Shown one piece after another: positions 1-8,995 of a stretch of 64,000 bases of DNA. Source of the DNA: Woeseiaceae bacterium. Lineage in GTDB: Bacteria > Pseudomonadota > Gammaproteobacteria > Steroidobacterales > Woeseiaceae. How positions within the stretch are numbered: the first letter of the stretch is position 1; each line of letters opens with the position of its first letter. The notes below the pieces were generated by a model that was not told where the DNA came from, searched no databases, and worked only from the letters and a program-made list of their open reading frames with translations. The stretch is from NCBI GenBank assembly GCA_030066735.1, contig JASJBB010000005.1:43740-107739 (forward strand). The letters run 5' to 3'. Made by a program: the position numbers and the translations under genes.

Positions 1-579
1 GAACACTTTGTCCACGGTCGGCCCATCGAGGGCCCGTTCGACGAACACCTGCGGCAGGCCGTGTTTGCGATGGGCTGCTTCTGGGGCGTCGAACGCCGCT
101 TCTGGCAACTGGACGGCGTCTACACGACGGCCGTCGGCTACGCCGGCGGCACGACGCCAGACCCGGACTACAAGCTGGTGTGCTCGGGATCGACGGGGCA
201 TGCCGAGGTCGTGCTCGTGGTTTTCGATCCGGCCGTCATTTCCTACGAACGGCTGCTGGCCGAATTCTGGGAAAACCACGACCCTACCCAGGGCATGCGC
301 CAGGGCAATGACATCGGCACGCAATATCGCTCTGCCATATACACGCTCGACGACGACCAGGATGCCGCGGCGCGGCAGTCCCTGCCCGGCTACCAGGCTG
401 AATTGCACAAGGCCGGGTACGGCGACATCACCACCGAGATCAAGGCCCTCGACAAGTTCTGGTACGCCGAGGACTACCACCAGCAGTACCTCGCGAAAAA
501 CCCGGGCGGCTATTGCGGCGTCGGCGGCACCGGCGTGAGCTGCCCGGTCGGGCTTGTCACGGACCGCCGGTCTGCCTGA
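1..579 (+). CDS. msrA: Peptide-methionine (S)-S-oxide reductase MsrA, 5' truncated by window edge
   Basis: Frame open from base 1 ([13 protein letters not shown]...); GCFWGVER catalytic motif, TAVGYAGG, and typical MsrA C-terminal half. Confidence 0.95.
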   Translation, partial: EHFVHGRPIEGPFDEHLRQAVFAMGCFWGVERRFWQLDGVYTTAVGYAGGTTPDPDYKLVCSGSTGHAEVVLVVFDPAVISYERLLAEFWENHDPTQGMRQGNDIGTQYRSAIYTLDDDQDAAARQSLPGYQAELHKAGYGDITTEIKALDKFWYAEDYHQQYLAKNPGGYCGVGGTGVSCPVGLVTDRRSA

Positions 580-592
580 CCAGGAAACTCCC

Positions 593-1198
593 ATGTCCAA
601 GAGAACCACCCGATCGCGCAAGCCGCGCAAACCCAGCCGCAAGCAGGCCGAACAGGCGGTCGAGACGCTGCTGTTGTGGGCAGGCGAAGACCCGCGCCGC
701 GAAGGCCTCATCGACACGCCGAAACGCGTCGCCGAGGCCTATAACGACTGGTTTAGCGGCTACAAATCGAACCCGGTGCAGTATCTCCGGCGCACGTTCG
801 AGGAAGTCGAGGGCTATGACGAGATGATCGTCCTGCGCGATATCGAGTTCGAATCACACTGCGAACACCACATGGCGCCCATCATCGGCAAGGCGCACGT
901 GGGTTACCTGCCGCGTAACAAGGTCGTTGGCATCAGCAAACTCGCTCGCGTCGTCGAGGCGTTTGCCCGGCGCTTCCAGGTCCAGGAAAAGATGACGGCG
1001 CAAATCGCAAACTGCATCGAAGACGTGCTCAAACCGAAGGGCGTCGGGGTGGTCATTGAGGCCGTGCACCAGTGCATGACGACGCGCGGCATCCACAAAG
1101 GCGGCGTGTCGATGGTGACCAGCCAGATGCTGGGATCGTTTCGCAAGGACGCCCGCACACGCGCAGAATTCCTGCGCATGATCGGCAACGACCGCTAG
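593..1198 (+). CDS. folE: GTP cyclohydrolase I FolE
   Basis: [53 protein letters not shown] motifs; ATG at 593 preferred over 554. Confidence 0.96.
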   Translation: MSKRTTRSRKPRKPSRKQAEQAVETLLLWAGEDPRREGLIDTPKRVAEAYNDWFSGYKSNPVQYLRRTFEEVEGYDEMIVLRDIEFESHCEHHMAPIIGKAHVGYLPRNKVVGISKLARVVEAFARRFQVQEKMTAQIANCIEDVLKPKGVGVVIEAVHQCMTTRGIHKGGVSMVTSQMLGSFRKDARTRAEFLRMIGNDR

Positions 1199-1204
1199 GT
1201 CCGG

Positions 1205-2851
1205 TCAGTCGAGCCCGAGTTCCGCGGGCCCCTGGTTGAAGACGATGTCGACCGGGATGCTGGCCCGGGTCAGGCGATCGAGGTCTGCCTGCAGCTGATC
1301 GCCGATCACTCCCCTGGTATTCGTCAGTTCGGCAGCGCCGTCGTAATCGCCGTCGCCCTGCAACGTCAGCAGCAACCGGGACAGGTCCGCCATGGCCTCG
1401 CGCATGCGTTCGAAATCGACGCGGTAGCGGCCGGTTTCAGCATCGCGCACGAAAGCGCCGGCGTCCATGAAGAAATTGAAGCGCACCATGTTGGCCTTGC
1501 CGTGCGCGCTGCTTGCGCCGAACCGGATGGAACGAAAGACGCTGGTCATGAAAGTCACGTAGTAGTCGCGCAGATCGACATCGCCGAGTTCGCCCGCGTC
1601 GTAAAGGGCGGTCACCATGTACAGGCCGAGCACGTCAGCCTTGCCTTCCTCGATGCTCGATGCGACGTCGCGCAGCGCCTCGCCGACCGTGCTGTTGCCG
1701 TCGATCGTGTACTTGATGCCGAGGCCGTGCGCGACCTCGTGGAACATCGTGTTGCTGAAGAACGCATCGAACGTGATGTGCTGCCGCTGTGAGGCATCGA
1801 CGAGCTCGTCGGCGATGGGCTCGAGTATCTTGTCGAACTTCGCGCGCATCGCGTTCTTGAGCTGCAACCGCCGCGTGCCCTTCTGGAGCTGCACGTCCTC
1901 ATCGTTGGGCAGGTTGATGGCAATGGTCTTCGAACCGGCATTGCTGTCACCGGCGTAGTAGACGACGTCATAGGCATTGAGGTCGGCGTCCGAACCCGGC
2001 GATTCCATCTTGTAGGCGTCGGGCACGGGCAGTCCTTCCTGCAGCTCCGGCAGGAAGGCCGCGAAACGCGCCAGGTTGGCGCTCCACTCCATGTCCTTGA
2101 TCAACACGTAGGCCGAGTACGCGGCGCGATAACCGAACAGCTGGTCCTCGTAGGTCTCGATGGGACCGATAACGACATCGACCTCATTGTCCTTGACCTC
2201 CATCCAGTACAGGTCGCTGACCTTGAAGTCGTCGCTGATCAGGGCCGCCGCGCGCAAATTCAGGTAGTTGGCAAAATCCTGGCTGTCTGCGAGATCGGCC
2301 GCCTGGCGCAACAGGTCGGCCGCTGCCTTGAGCTCGTCGGCATAGGCGACGTGGTAGGGCACGAGCGTGAGCACGCCGTTCTCGTCGCGCCGCACCAGCG
2401 AGTAGAGGCCGCTCTTGCCCGGCAGGTAAGCGGCCTCGAACTCCTCGACCGTCATGTCGGCCGGGTAGAAGTTGGCGCCGGCCGGTTTCGGCCCGGCATC
2501 CTTGACGAACGGCCGATTGCCGTCGAGCCGGTCCCAGGGGCCGTAGTTGATCTCGGCAAAGCGTCTTTCGTCGCCCGCGCCCAGAGAGTCCAGCAAGCTG
2601 CGGTAGTTGTCACCGTAAGCCTGGCGCCAGAACAGGCCGTCCATGATGTCGGCAGCCTCGATCAGCACCCCGATCATCTCGCGCTGATCGTCGGTGAGAT
2701 AGCTCAGGTCGGCCGTGAGCGTGAAATCGGCATAGATCTCGGGCCGCGCCTTGCCCTCGACGAGCGGCTCGACCGTGGTTTCGGGCATCGGTTCCTCGGC
2801 ACAAGCTATGAGGAACAGGCTGGCGATCATCGGAGTGATTTTTCGAAACAT
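1205..2851 (-). CDS. Lipoprotein zinc peptidase, M49 (dipeptidyl-peptidase III)-like
   Basis: N-terminal lipobox-like LIACAEE; HEVAHGLG zinc motif plus EEGKADVLGLYM (compare EECRAE...GLYL of M49). Confidence 0.75.
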   Translation of the reverse strand: MFRKITPMIASLFLIACAEEPMPETTVEPLVEGKARPEIYADFTLTADLSYLTDDQREMIGVLIEAADIMDGLFWRQAYGDNYRSLLDSLGAGDERRFAEINYGPWDRLDGNRPFVKDAGPKPAGANFYPADMTVEEFEAAYLPGKSGLYSLVRRDENGVLTLVPYHVAYADELKAAADLLRQAADLADSQDFANYLNLRAAALISDDFKVSDLYWMEVKDNEVDVVIGPIETYEDQLFGYRAAYSAYVLIKDMEWSANLARFAAFLPELQEGLPVPDAYKMESPGSDADLNAYDVVYYAGDSNAGSKTIAINLPNDEDVQLQKGTRRLQLKNAMRAKFDKILEPIADELVDASQRQHITFDAFFSNTMFHEVAHGLGIKYTIDGNSTVGEALRDVASSIEEGKADVLGLYMVTALYDAGELGDVDLRDYYVTFMTSVFRSIRFGASSAHGKANMVRFNFFMDAGAFVRDAETGRYRVDFERMREAMADLSRLLLTLQGDGDYDGAAELTNTRGVIGDQLQADLDRLTRASIPVDIVFNQGPAELGLD

Positions 2852-2906
2852 GGCGAATGGGTCTGGCTGGGATGGAAGCGAATTATGGCACTAATGGGCT
2901 CTGATC

Positions 2907-2965
2907 GGGACGCCTTTCATCGGAGGTAAAGCGCAGCTCGGCGAGCCATGAAGATGAAAGGTCCC
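2907..2965 (-). repeat. Conserved-loop/variable-stem hairpin element, copy A (3' of murI)
   Basis: Arms GGGACgcCTTTCATC / GATGAAAGGTCCC flank the 31-nt loop GGAGGTAAAGCGCAGCTCGGCGAGCCATGAA; loop matches three other copies in the window. Confidence 0.8.
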
Positions 2966-2977
2966 CCGCCCGTCGCT

Positions 2978-3802
2978 TTACAGGTCCACGACTTCAATAT
3001 CCTTCCAGGTCAGGTCGCGGCCGAGGAATTGTCCACCGACTCGGGCGAAACGGGTCGCACCGTCCGTGGCGAGGAGCGTCAGGTCGCCATCCGCGTCATC
3101 GTCGCGCGCAATGCCGAGTTCGGCCAGCAGCTCGCGCGCCGCCCTGGCCGTCGTATTGGCCGAGTCGACGATCGCCACGCCATCGTCGAAGACGGCGCGA
3201 AACGTGTCTCGCAGCAGCGGAAAGTGGGTGCAGCCGAGGATGACGCTGTCCGGCCGGCGCGCGGCGTCGGGCAATTCCTCGAGGTAACGCTGCACGATGG
3301 CCTCGCCGATCGCGCCGTCGTTCCAGCCCTCTTCGGCCAGGGACACGAGCAGTTCGCAGGCCAGTTCGTCCACCGCGGCCTGCGGGTCCAGGCTATGTAT
3401 CGCTGCACGGTAGGCGCCCAGCCGCACGGTCGCCTCGGTCGCCAGGACGAGATGGCGGCCACCCGGCTTCGCGGTGACGGCTGCGGTCGCACCGGGCACA
3501 ACGACACCGATAACAGGCAGCGGCTGCATCTGTTCGCGCAGCGCGTCGAGCGCCACGGCCGACGCCGTGTTGCAGGCCACGACCAGCATCTTGATGTCAC
3601 GTTGTTGCAGCAATGCCGTCGCCTGGCAGGCGTAACGGGCGATCGAAGCCGGGCTCTTGGTTCCGTAGGGCAGGCGCGCGGTGTCGCCCAGGTAGACGAG
3701 ACGCTCGTGGGGCATCTCGGCCTGCAAGGCCTTGAGGACCGTGAGTCCGCCGACGCCCGAATCGAAGACCCCGATCGAGCGCGTTGCGTCCGCTGCATTC
3801 AT
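2978..3802 (-). CDS. murI: Glutamate racemase
   Basis: IGVFDSGVGGLTVLKAL, YLGDTARLPYG, VVACNTASA, ILGCTHFPLL; start chosen at ATG 3802. Confidence 0.95.
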   Translation of the reverse strand: MNAADATRSIGVFDSGVGGLTVLKALQAEMPHERLVYLGDTARLPYGTKSPASIARYACQATALLQQRDIKMLVVACNTASAVALDALREQMQPLPVIGVVVPGATAAVTAKPGGRHLVLATEATVRLGAYRAAIHSLDPQAAVDELACELLVSLAEEGWNDGAIGEAIVQRYLEELPDAARRPDSVILGCTHFPLLRDTFRAVFDDGVAIVDSANTTARAARELLAELGIARDDDADGDLTLLATDGATRFARVGGQFLGRDLTWKDIEVVDL

Positions 3803-3850
3803 CGGCGCATTGTACTGTGGAGTCGGCGCAACATTGAATACAATGCCGCC

Positions 3851-4864
3851 ATGCAGAAGCTCCTCTACGGCGTTGTCGCCTTCATCATCGCGTTGCTCGT
3901 TATCGGGCTGACCCTGCCACGTTACGCTCGCGTCGAGGTGGAAGCGCAGATCGACGCGTATCCGGCCACGGTTTTCGCCCTGGTCAACGACTTCCATCGC
4001 GTGACCATGTGGTCGCCATGGCTGGAAGCAGACCCCAACGCCAGGGTCGTGATCTCTGGCCCGGCGCGTGGCGTCGGTGCGACCATGACCTGGGACGGTA
4101 CGATCATCGGCACCGGAACACAGGTCATTACCGACAGCCGCCCATTCGGGTACGTGGCTACTACGATCAATCCGGGCGAATCCGGTGAAGCAAGAACCTG
4201 GTTCAACCTGGCGGGGAATGGCCAGTCGACGCAGGTAACGTGGCGCTTCGAAACGGACTATGGCTTTAACGTACTCGGGCGCTTCTTCGGCCTGGCTTTT
4301 GCAGGCATCGTGCGCAGGGACTACGAAGCGGGCCTTGCCCGTCTTCGGGACTATGCCGAGAGCCTGCCCGGCGCCGACTTCAGCGACCTGCAGATCGAGC
4401 AGCTCGTCGTCGAGGCTGCCGACATCGCTTACCTGCCAACGACCTCGATCCCGGAGCCCGCGGCGATGTCCGAGGCTATGGGCGATGCGTACTTCGAAAT
4501 CCTCGGCTTTATTGACACACAGGGGCTTTCGGAGGCCGGAGCGCCGCTGTCGATTACCCGGTCTTTCAGCGGCTCAGAGCTGCAGTTTGATGCCGCAATC
4601 CCGGTGCGGGGCGTCACTGAGGACACTCCGCGCGAAGGCCATCGGGTGAAAATCGGGTCGACGTACGCGGGCAATGTGATCCGTGTGCGCCATGTCGGCT
4701 CTTACCGCACGCTGGGCGCCACGCACTTCAAGATCGGCGCTTACCTCGGGGCGCTGGGCATAAAACGGGCCGGCGCCGCCTGGGAGTCCTACGTGAGCGA
4801 TCCGACCAGGGTGCCGGAAGCGGAGCTGGTGACCTACGTTTACTACCCGATCAGTTCGACTTGA
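3851..4864 (+). CDS. SRPBCC (polyketide cyclase-like) plus AraC effector-binding (GyrI-like) domain protein
   Basis: N-terminal TM, VFALVNDFHRVTMWSPW SRPBCC signature, C-terminal GyrI-like region ending VTYVYYPI. Confidence 0.75.
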   Translation: MQKLLYGVVAFIIALLVIGLTLPRYARVEVEAQIDAYPATVFALVNDFHRVTMWSPWLEADPNARVVISGPARGVGATMTWDGTIIGTGTQVITDSRPFGYVATTINPGESGEARTWFNLAGNGQSTQVTWRFETDYGFNVLGRFFGLAFAGIVRRDYEAGLARLRDYAESLPGADFSDLQIEQLVVEAADIAYLPTTSIPEPAAMSEAMGDAYFEILGFIDTQGLSEAGAPLSITRSFSGSELQFDAAIPVRGVTEDTPREGHRVKIGSTYAGNVIRVRHVGSYRTLGATHFKIGAYLGALGIKRAGAAWESYVSDPTRVPEAELVTYVYYPISST

Positions 4865-5222
4865 CCAGGAATGGCGGCACGACCTCGGGGTCCTGGCTGT
4901 CGAGCGGCAGGGCCATATCGTCGCCAGGGCTGAGCCGTACCAGCTCGCCGTAGAGAGAAACAACGGAAACGGCACATTCGGAGGCTTCGTGGACCGACAT
5001 CTTGCGCACCGAGGCGCAGATCGGCCCTTCGCCGTTCAGCGGGGAAACGCGGTGCATCTGGTGTTTCAGGTTGGAGAATGTCTTCTTGAGCGAACCGGGC
5101 AATTCGTCTTCACTGATTTCGCCAAGGTTATCTTCGTAGGCTTTGATAAGTCTTTGTTTTATATGGCCATGGCCGGCCAGCACCGAGACTGCGGCGTAAA
5201 AGCGGTCAACGTGGTACGACAT
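4851..5222 (-). CDS. Hypothetical protein
   Basis: Intact ORF (open to 5276), 14-nt convergent overlap with upstream gene; no recognised domain. Confidence 0.55.
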   Translation of the reverse strand: MSYHVDRFYAAVSVLAGHGHIKQRLIKAYEDNLGEISEDELPGSLKKTFSNLKHQMHRVSPLNGEGPICASVRKMSVHEASECAVSVVSLYGELVRLSPGDDMALPLDSQDPEVVPPFLVKSN

Positions 5223-5416
5223 TTCCACTCCAGCGTTTTTCATTATTTTTGGGGCTGCTTTCATGGCGAGCAGCACTTACGCTATTGAGCGACTACCTCC
5301 TGTAGTCCGCGGTCCTCTCAAACCGCTTCATCCTTGATGGACTCGTGATCTTTCAGATACCTGCGCCCGGTTTTTATAACAGAGATCGCAAAGTGCACGC
5401 AAGTAGTGCAATACCC

Positions 5417-8400
5417 CTATGCCTTGCGGAACTCGACCGCCCACATCTCCTCGCCCAGTTCGCGGTCAATCGTGAAAATCGCGTCGGACTGGCCGGTCTC
5501 CCAGCCCGTGGCCAGGGTCTCGGCCATGACATAATCCCGATGCGCCGCGAGCGCCTTTTCGACCCCCGGCGAGCCTGAGATGCCCAGCACGATCCGGTCC
5601 GAGACCTCGAGCCCGGCCTGCTTGCGGGCGTCCTGCACCGAGCGGATGAGCTCACGCGCCACGCCCTCGTCGATCAGCTCGTCGCTGAGCGCCGTATCGA
5701 GCTCGACAAGGTACCCGGCCTCCTCGGCGCAAGCGAATCCCTCGCTCGCTTCGGTCTCCACCAGGAAATCGTCAGCCGGCAGCGGCTCGTCGATCATCGG
5801 CAGCGGGTAGGCTTCGCCCTGCGCAACGGCGCGGGCGATAGCGGCGCCATCGGCCTCTTCCTCGAGCCACTTGCGGATCAGCGGAATCTTCGGTCCCAGG
5901 CCTTTCCTGCCCAGGGACGGCGTGTTGACCTTGATGCGATAGCTCACGTGGCTCGCATCACGGGCAATGAACTCAATGGCCTTGACGTTGAGTTCCTCGA
6001 GCACCTGGTCCTGGTTTTGCTCCAGCGCCGCGCGCGCCTCCTCCGACGGGGCGCGCACCAGCAGGCGGGACAGCGGCTGCCGTGTCCGCACGCCGGACTG
6101 GCCGCGAGCGGCGCGCCCGAGCCCGACGACCTTTTGCACGACGCCGATCTTGAACAGCAAATCGTCGTCGCGCCAGGCCGGGTCCGGCTCCGGCCAGCTC
6201 GACATGTGCACGCTGTCGGGCGCTTGCGTGTTCACGCTGCGCACCAGGTTCTGGTACACGTTTTCGGCAAGGAACGGCACGAACGGCGCCATGAGCTCGG
6301 TCACTCCGGTTAGGCACTCGTACAACGTCAGGTAGGCAACGTGCTTGTCCTCGGGATCGGTCGACTTCCAGAAGCGGCGGCGGTTGCGTCGCACATACCA
6401 GTTGCTGAGCTGATCGACAAAGGACTCGATAGCCTCACCGGCGCCCTTCGCGTCGTAGTCATCCATGGCTGCGGTCACGGCCGTAATGGTCTTGTGCAGC
6501 AACGCAATCGCCCAGCGGTCGATTTCGGGACGGTCCTGAACCGGCACGTGGCGGCCGAAGTCCACGTCATCGAGCCGCGCATACAGTACGAAGAAACCGT
6601 AGGTGTTCCAGAACGTATTGATAAACGAGCTCGCGACGTCAGCGACAATCTCGACCGAGATGCGTTTTTGAACATCGGGCGACAGCCGCGCCAGGAAGTA
6701 CCAGCGCAGGGCGTCGGCCCCGACCGTGTCAAAGACGTCATAGGGGTCGACGATGTTGCCGAGCGACTTGGACATCTTCTTGCCGTCCTTGTCGACGATG
6801 TGGCTGAGGCAAATGCAGTTCCTGTAGGCCACGCTGTCGGAGACCAGCGTTGCGATCGCGTGCAGCGTATAGAACCAGCCGCGCGTCTGGTCGATGGCCT
6901 CGCAAATGAAGTCGGCCGGGAAGTGCTTGTCGAATTTGTCCCGGTTGGCGAACGGGTAATGCCATTGCGCGTAGGACATGGCGCCCGAGTCGAACCAGCA
7001 ATCGATCACCTCGGGCACGCGCCGCCAGGTCCTGCCGTCTTTCTCGAACGTGATGTCGTCGACGGCCGGGCGGTGCAGGTCGAGGTCGCTTAAATCGGTT
7101 CCGGCCAATTCGCTCAACTCTTCTACCGAACCAATACAGACAAATTCACCTTGCCCGTCGGTCCACACCGGTAATGGAGTGCCCCAAAACCGTTCGCGCG
7201 ACAGCGCCCAGTCGATGTTGTTCTCGAGCCAGTTGCCGAAACGGCCTTCGCGGATGTGCTCCGGCACCCACTTGATGGTGTTGTTGAGCTCGACCATGCG
7301 GTCGCGGAACTGCGACGTGCGGATGTACCAGGCGTTCTTGGCGTAGTAGATGATCGGGTCGCCCGTGCGCCAGCCGAACGGGTAGCTGTGGGTGATTCGC
7401 TCGGAGCGGAACATCAGGCCGCGGTCCTTGAGAATTCGGATCAGCGGTTTGTCGGCATCCTTGAAGAACATGCCCTTGACGGGCTCGACGTCGTCGAGGA
7501 AATTGCCGTCGAGGCCGACGCCGTGCACGACGGGCAGTCCATGTTCCTGGCCGAACACCAGGTCGTCCACGCCGTAGGCCGGCGCCGTGTGCACGATGCC
7601 GGTGCCACTCTCGGTGCTGACGAAGTCCGCTGCATACACCTTGAAGGCTGCGTCCGAGTCGACCTCGAGGTAGTCGAACAGGCGTTCATACTCGACACCC
7701 ACGAGCGCCGCGCCCTTGACGGTCTTGACGACCGTGTGCGCCATGTCGCCAAACACGCTCTCCCGCAGCGCCTCGGCCAGGATCAGCGTTTCGCCGTCGA
7801 CCTCGCAGTAGCTGTAGTCGATGTCCGCGCCGACCGCGAGCGCGAGATTCGACGGCAGGGTCCAGGGCGTCGTGGTCCAGACCAGGATCGAGGTTTTGTC
7901 CTCGCCCTTGACCCTGAAACGTACGGTTATCGACGGGTCCTCGACGTCGCGGTAACCGAGCGACAGCTCGTGCGACGACAACGTGGCCCCAATGCGCGGG
8001 TCGTAAGGCACGACCTTGTAACCCTTGTAGATGAGGTCGCCGTCCCAGATCGTCTTCAGCAGGTGCCAGACCGATTCGATATAGGAGTTGTTGAGCGTGT
8101 AATAGGCCTCGTCGAGGTTGACCCAGAAACCCATGCGCTCCGTCATGCGCTCCCAGTCATTGATATAGGTCATGACCGATTCGCGGCACAGTCGCGTGAA
8201 CTCGGCGATACCGACTTTCTGCTCGATCTCGTCCTTGTCGTAGCTGTCGATCAGGCCCTTTTTCTTGAGGTGCTTTTCGACCTCGTGCTCGACCGGCAGG
8301 CCGTGGGTGTCCCAGCCAGCCTTGCGCGGCACGTAATAGCCGCGCATCGTCTTGTAGCGCGGGAACGCGTCCTTGAAGCTGCGGGCCAGCACGTGGTGAA

Positions 8401-8569
8401 TGCCCGGTTTGCCATTAGCCGTCGGCGGCCCTTCGTTGAAGCTGAACTGCGGGCCATCCTCGTTCTGGTGCAGGGTCCTGGCGAACGTGTCGTGTTCGCG
8501 CCAGAACTCCAGCACCTCCTCCTCGAGGGCCGGCCCGTTGTATCGGCCCTGTACTTCTTTAAAGGTCAA
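5417..8569 (-). CDS. ileS: Isoleucyl-tRNA synthetase, long eukaryote-like type (IleRS2)
   Basis: 1050 aa; PPTANGKPGIHHVLARSFKD, GWDTHGLPVE, WISRE-like ALSRERFWGTPLPVW, KMSKSLGN; overall IleRS2-like. Confidence 0.96.
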   Translation of the reverse strand: MTFKEVQGRYNGPALEEEVLEFWREHDTFARTLHQNEDGPQFSFNEGPPTANGKPGIHHVLARSFKDAFPRYKTMRGYYVPRKAGWDTHGLPVEHEVEKHLKKKGLIDSYDKDEIEQKVGIAEFTRLCRESVMTYINDWERMTERMGFWVNLDEAYYTLNNSYIESVWHLLKTIWDGDLIYKGYKVVPYDPRIGATLSSHELSLGYRDVEDPSITVRFRVKGEDKTSILVWTTTPWTLPSNLALAVGADIDYSYCEVDGETLILAEALRESVFGDMAHTVVKTVKGAALVGVEYERLFDYLEVDSDAAFKVYAADFVSTESGTGIVHTAPAYGVDDLVFGQEHGLPVVHGVGLDGNFLDDVEPVKGMFFKDADKPLIRILKDRGLMFRSERITHSYPFGWRTGDPIIYYAKNAWYIRTSQFRDRMVELNNTIKWVPEHIREGRFGNWLENNIDWALSRERFWGTPLPVWTDGQGEFVCIGSVEELSELAGTDLSDLDLHRPAVDDITFEKDGRTWRRVPEVIDCWFDSGAMSYAQWHYPFANRDKFDKHFPADFICEAIDQTRGWFYTLHAIATLVSDSVAYRNCICLSHIVDKDGKKMSKSLGNIVDPYDVFDTVGADALRWYFLARLSPDVQKRISVEIVADVASSFINTFWNTYGFFVLYARLDDVDFGRHVPVQDRPEIDRWAIALLHKTITAVTAAMDDYDAKGAGEAIESFVDQLSNWYVRRNRRRFWKSTDPEDKHVAYLTLYECLTGVTELMAPFVPFLAENVYQNLVRSVNTQAPDSVHMSSWPEPDPAWRDDDLLFKIGVVQKVVGLGRAARGQSGVRTRQPLSRLLVRAPSEEARAALEQNQDQVLEELNVKAIEFIARDASHVSYRIKVNTPSLGRKGLGPKIPLIRKWLEEEADGAAIARAVAQGEAYPLPMIDEPLPADDFLVETEASEGFACAEEAGYLVELDTALSDELIDEGVARELIRSVQDARKQAGLEVSDRIVLGISGSPGVEKALAAHRDYVMAETLATGWETGQSDAIFTIDRELGEEMWAVEFRKA

Positions 8570-8585
8570 AATCCGTTCTCCAAAC

Positions 8586-8840
8586 TAAAACGCCCCGGGC
8601 GCAATCTGCGCCCGGGGCGATGAATGCTCATCACGGTACCACCCGGTTTCACGACCGCCTCGCGGCAATCGCCTCCTGGGTCCTGCGACCCGACGCCCGT
8701 GTCGTGGGCCAGCCGGCTGCGTCTACTCGAAAACTTTGGGGCAGCGACTCCGGGGTGATATTCGGCGGACTCTGGCCCGGAGCTCGCACCATCCTCCGGT
8801 CGCTGTGGCCTGAGCGGCCCGCCTACTCGTCCCCATCGAC
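8586..8840 (-). promoter_or_regulatory. T-box riboswitch (tRNA-Ile, transcription attenuation class) upstream of ileS
   Basis: Minus strand: GATGGGGACGAGTAGG stem I start; CAGCGAC...GTCGCTG helix; distal hairpin CCGGAGGATGGTGCGAGCTCCGG; GAATATCACCCCGG specifier region (ATC); GAGTAGACGCAGCCGG; AAACCGGGTGGTACCGTGATGA T-box; then terminator. Confidence 0.93.
8591..8619 (-). terminator. Intrinsic terminator of the ileS T-box
   Basis: Minus strand CGCCCCGGGCGC-AGATT-GCGCCCGGGGCG followed by TTTTAGTTT; 12-bp perfect stem sharing CGCCCCGG with the antiterminator. Confidence 0.92.
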
Positions 8841-8995
8841 GTCTTGCCGGAAAACTAGCCGCAAGTAACCGAAATTACAAGCAAAAAGTCGCCGAAAGCG
8901 GCTTAAGTCCGCTGGTTATATGCCGATAACCATGCCATACCGAGTATAAGTAGCCAGCCGATGATCGCACAAAGGACTGCCGCGACAGCCGCCCT

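Noticed and set aside
2907-2965. Conserved-loop hairpins as REP/BIME sequences
   Set aside because: REPs conserve the stem; here stems are unrelated between loci and only the loop is shared
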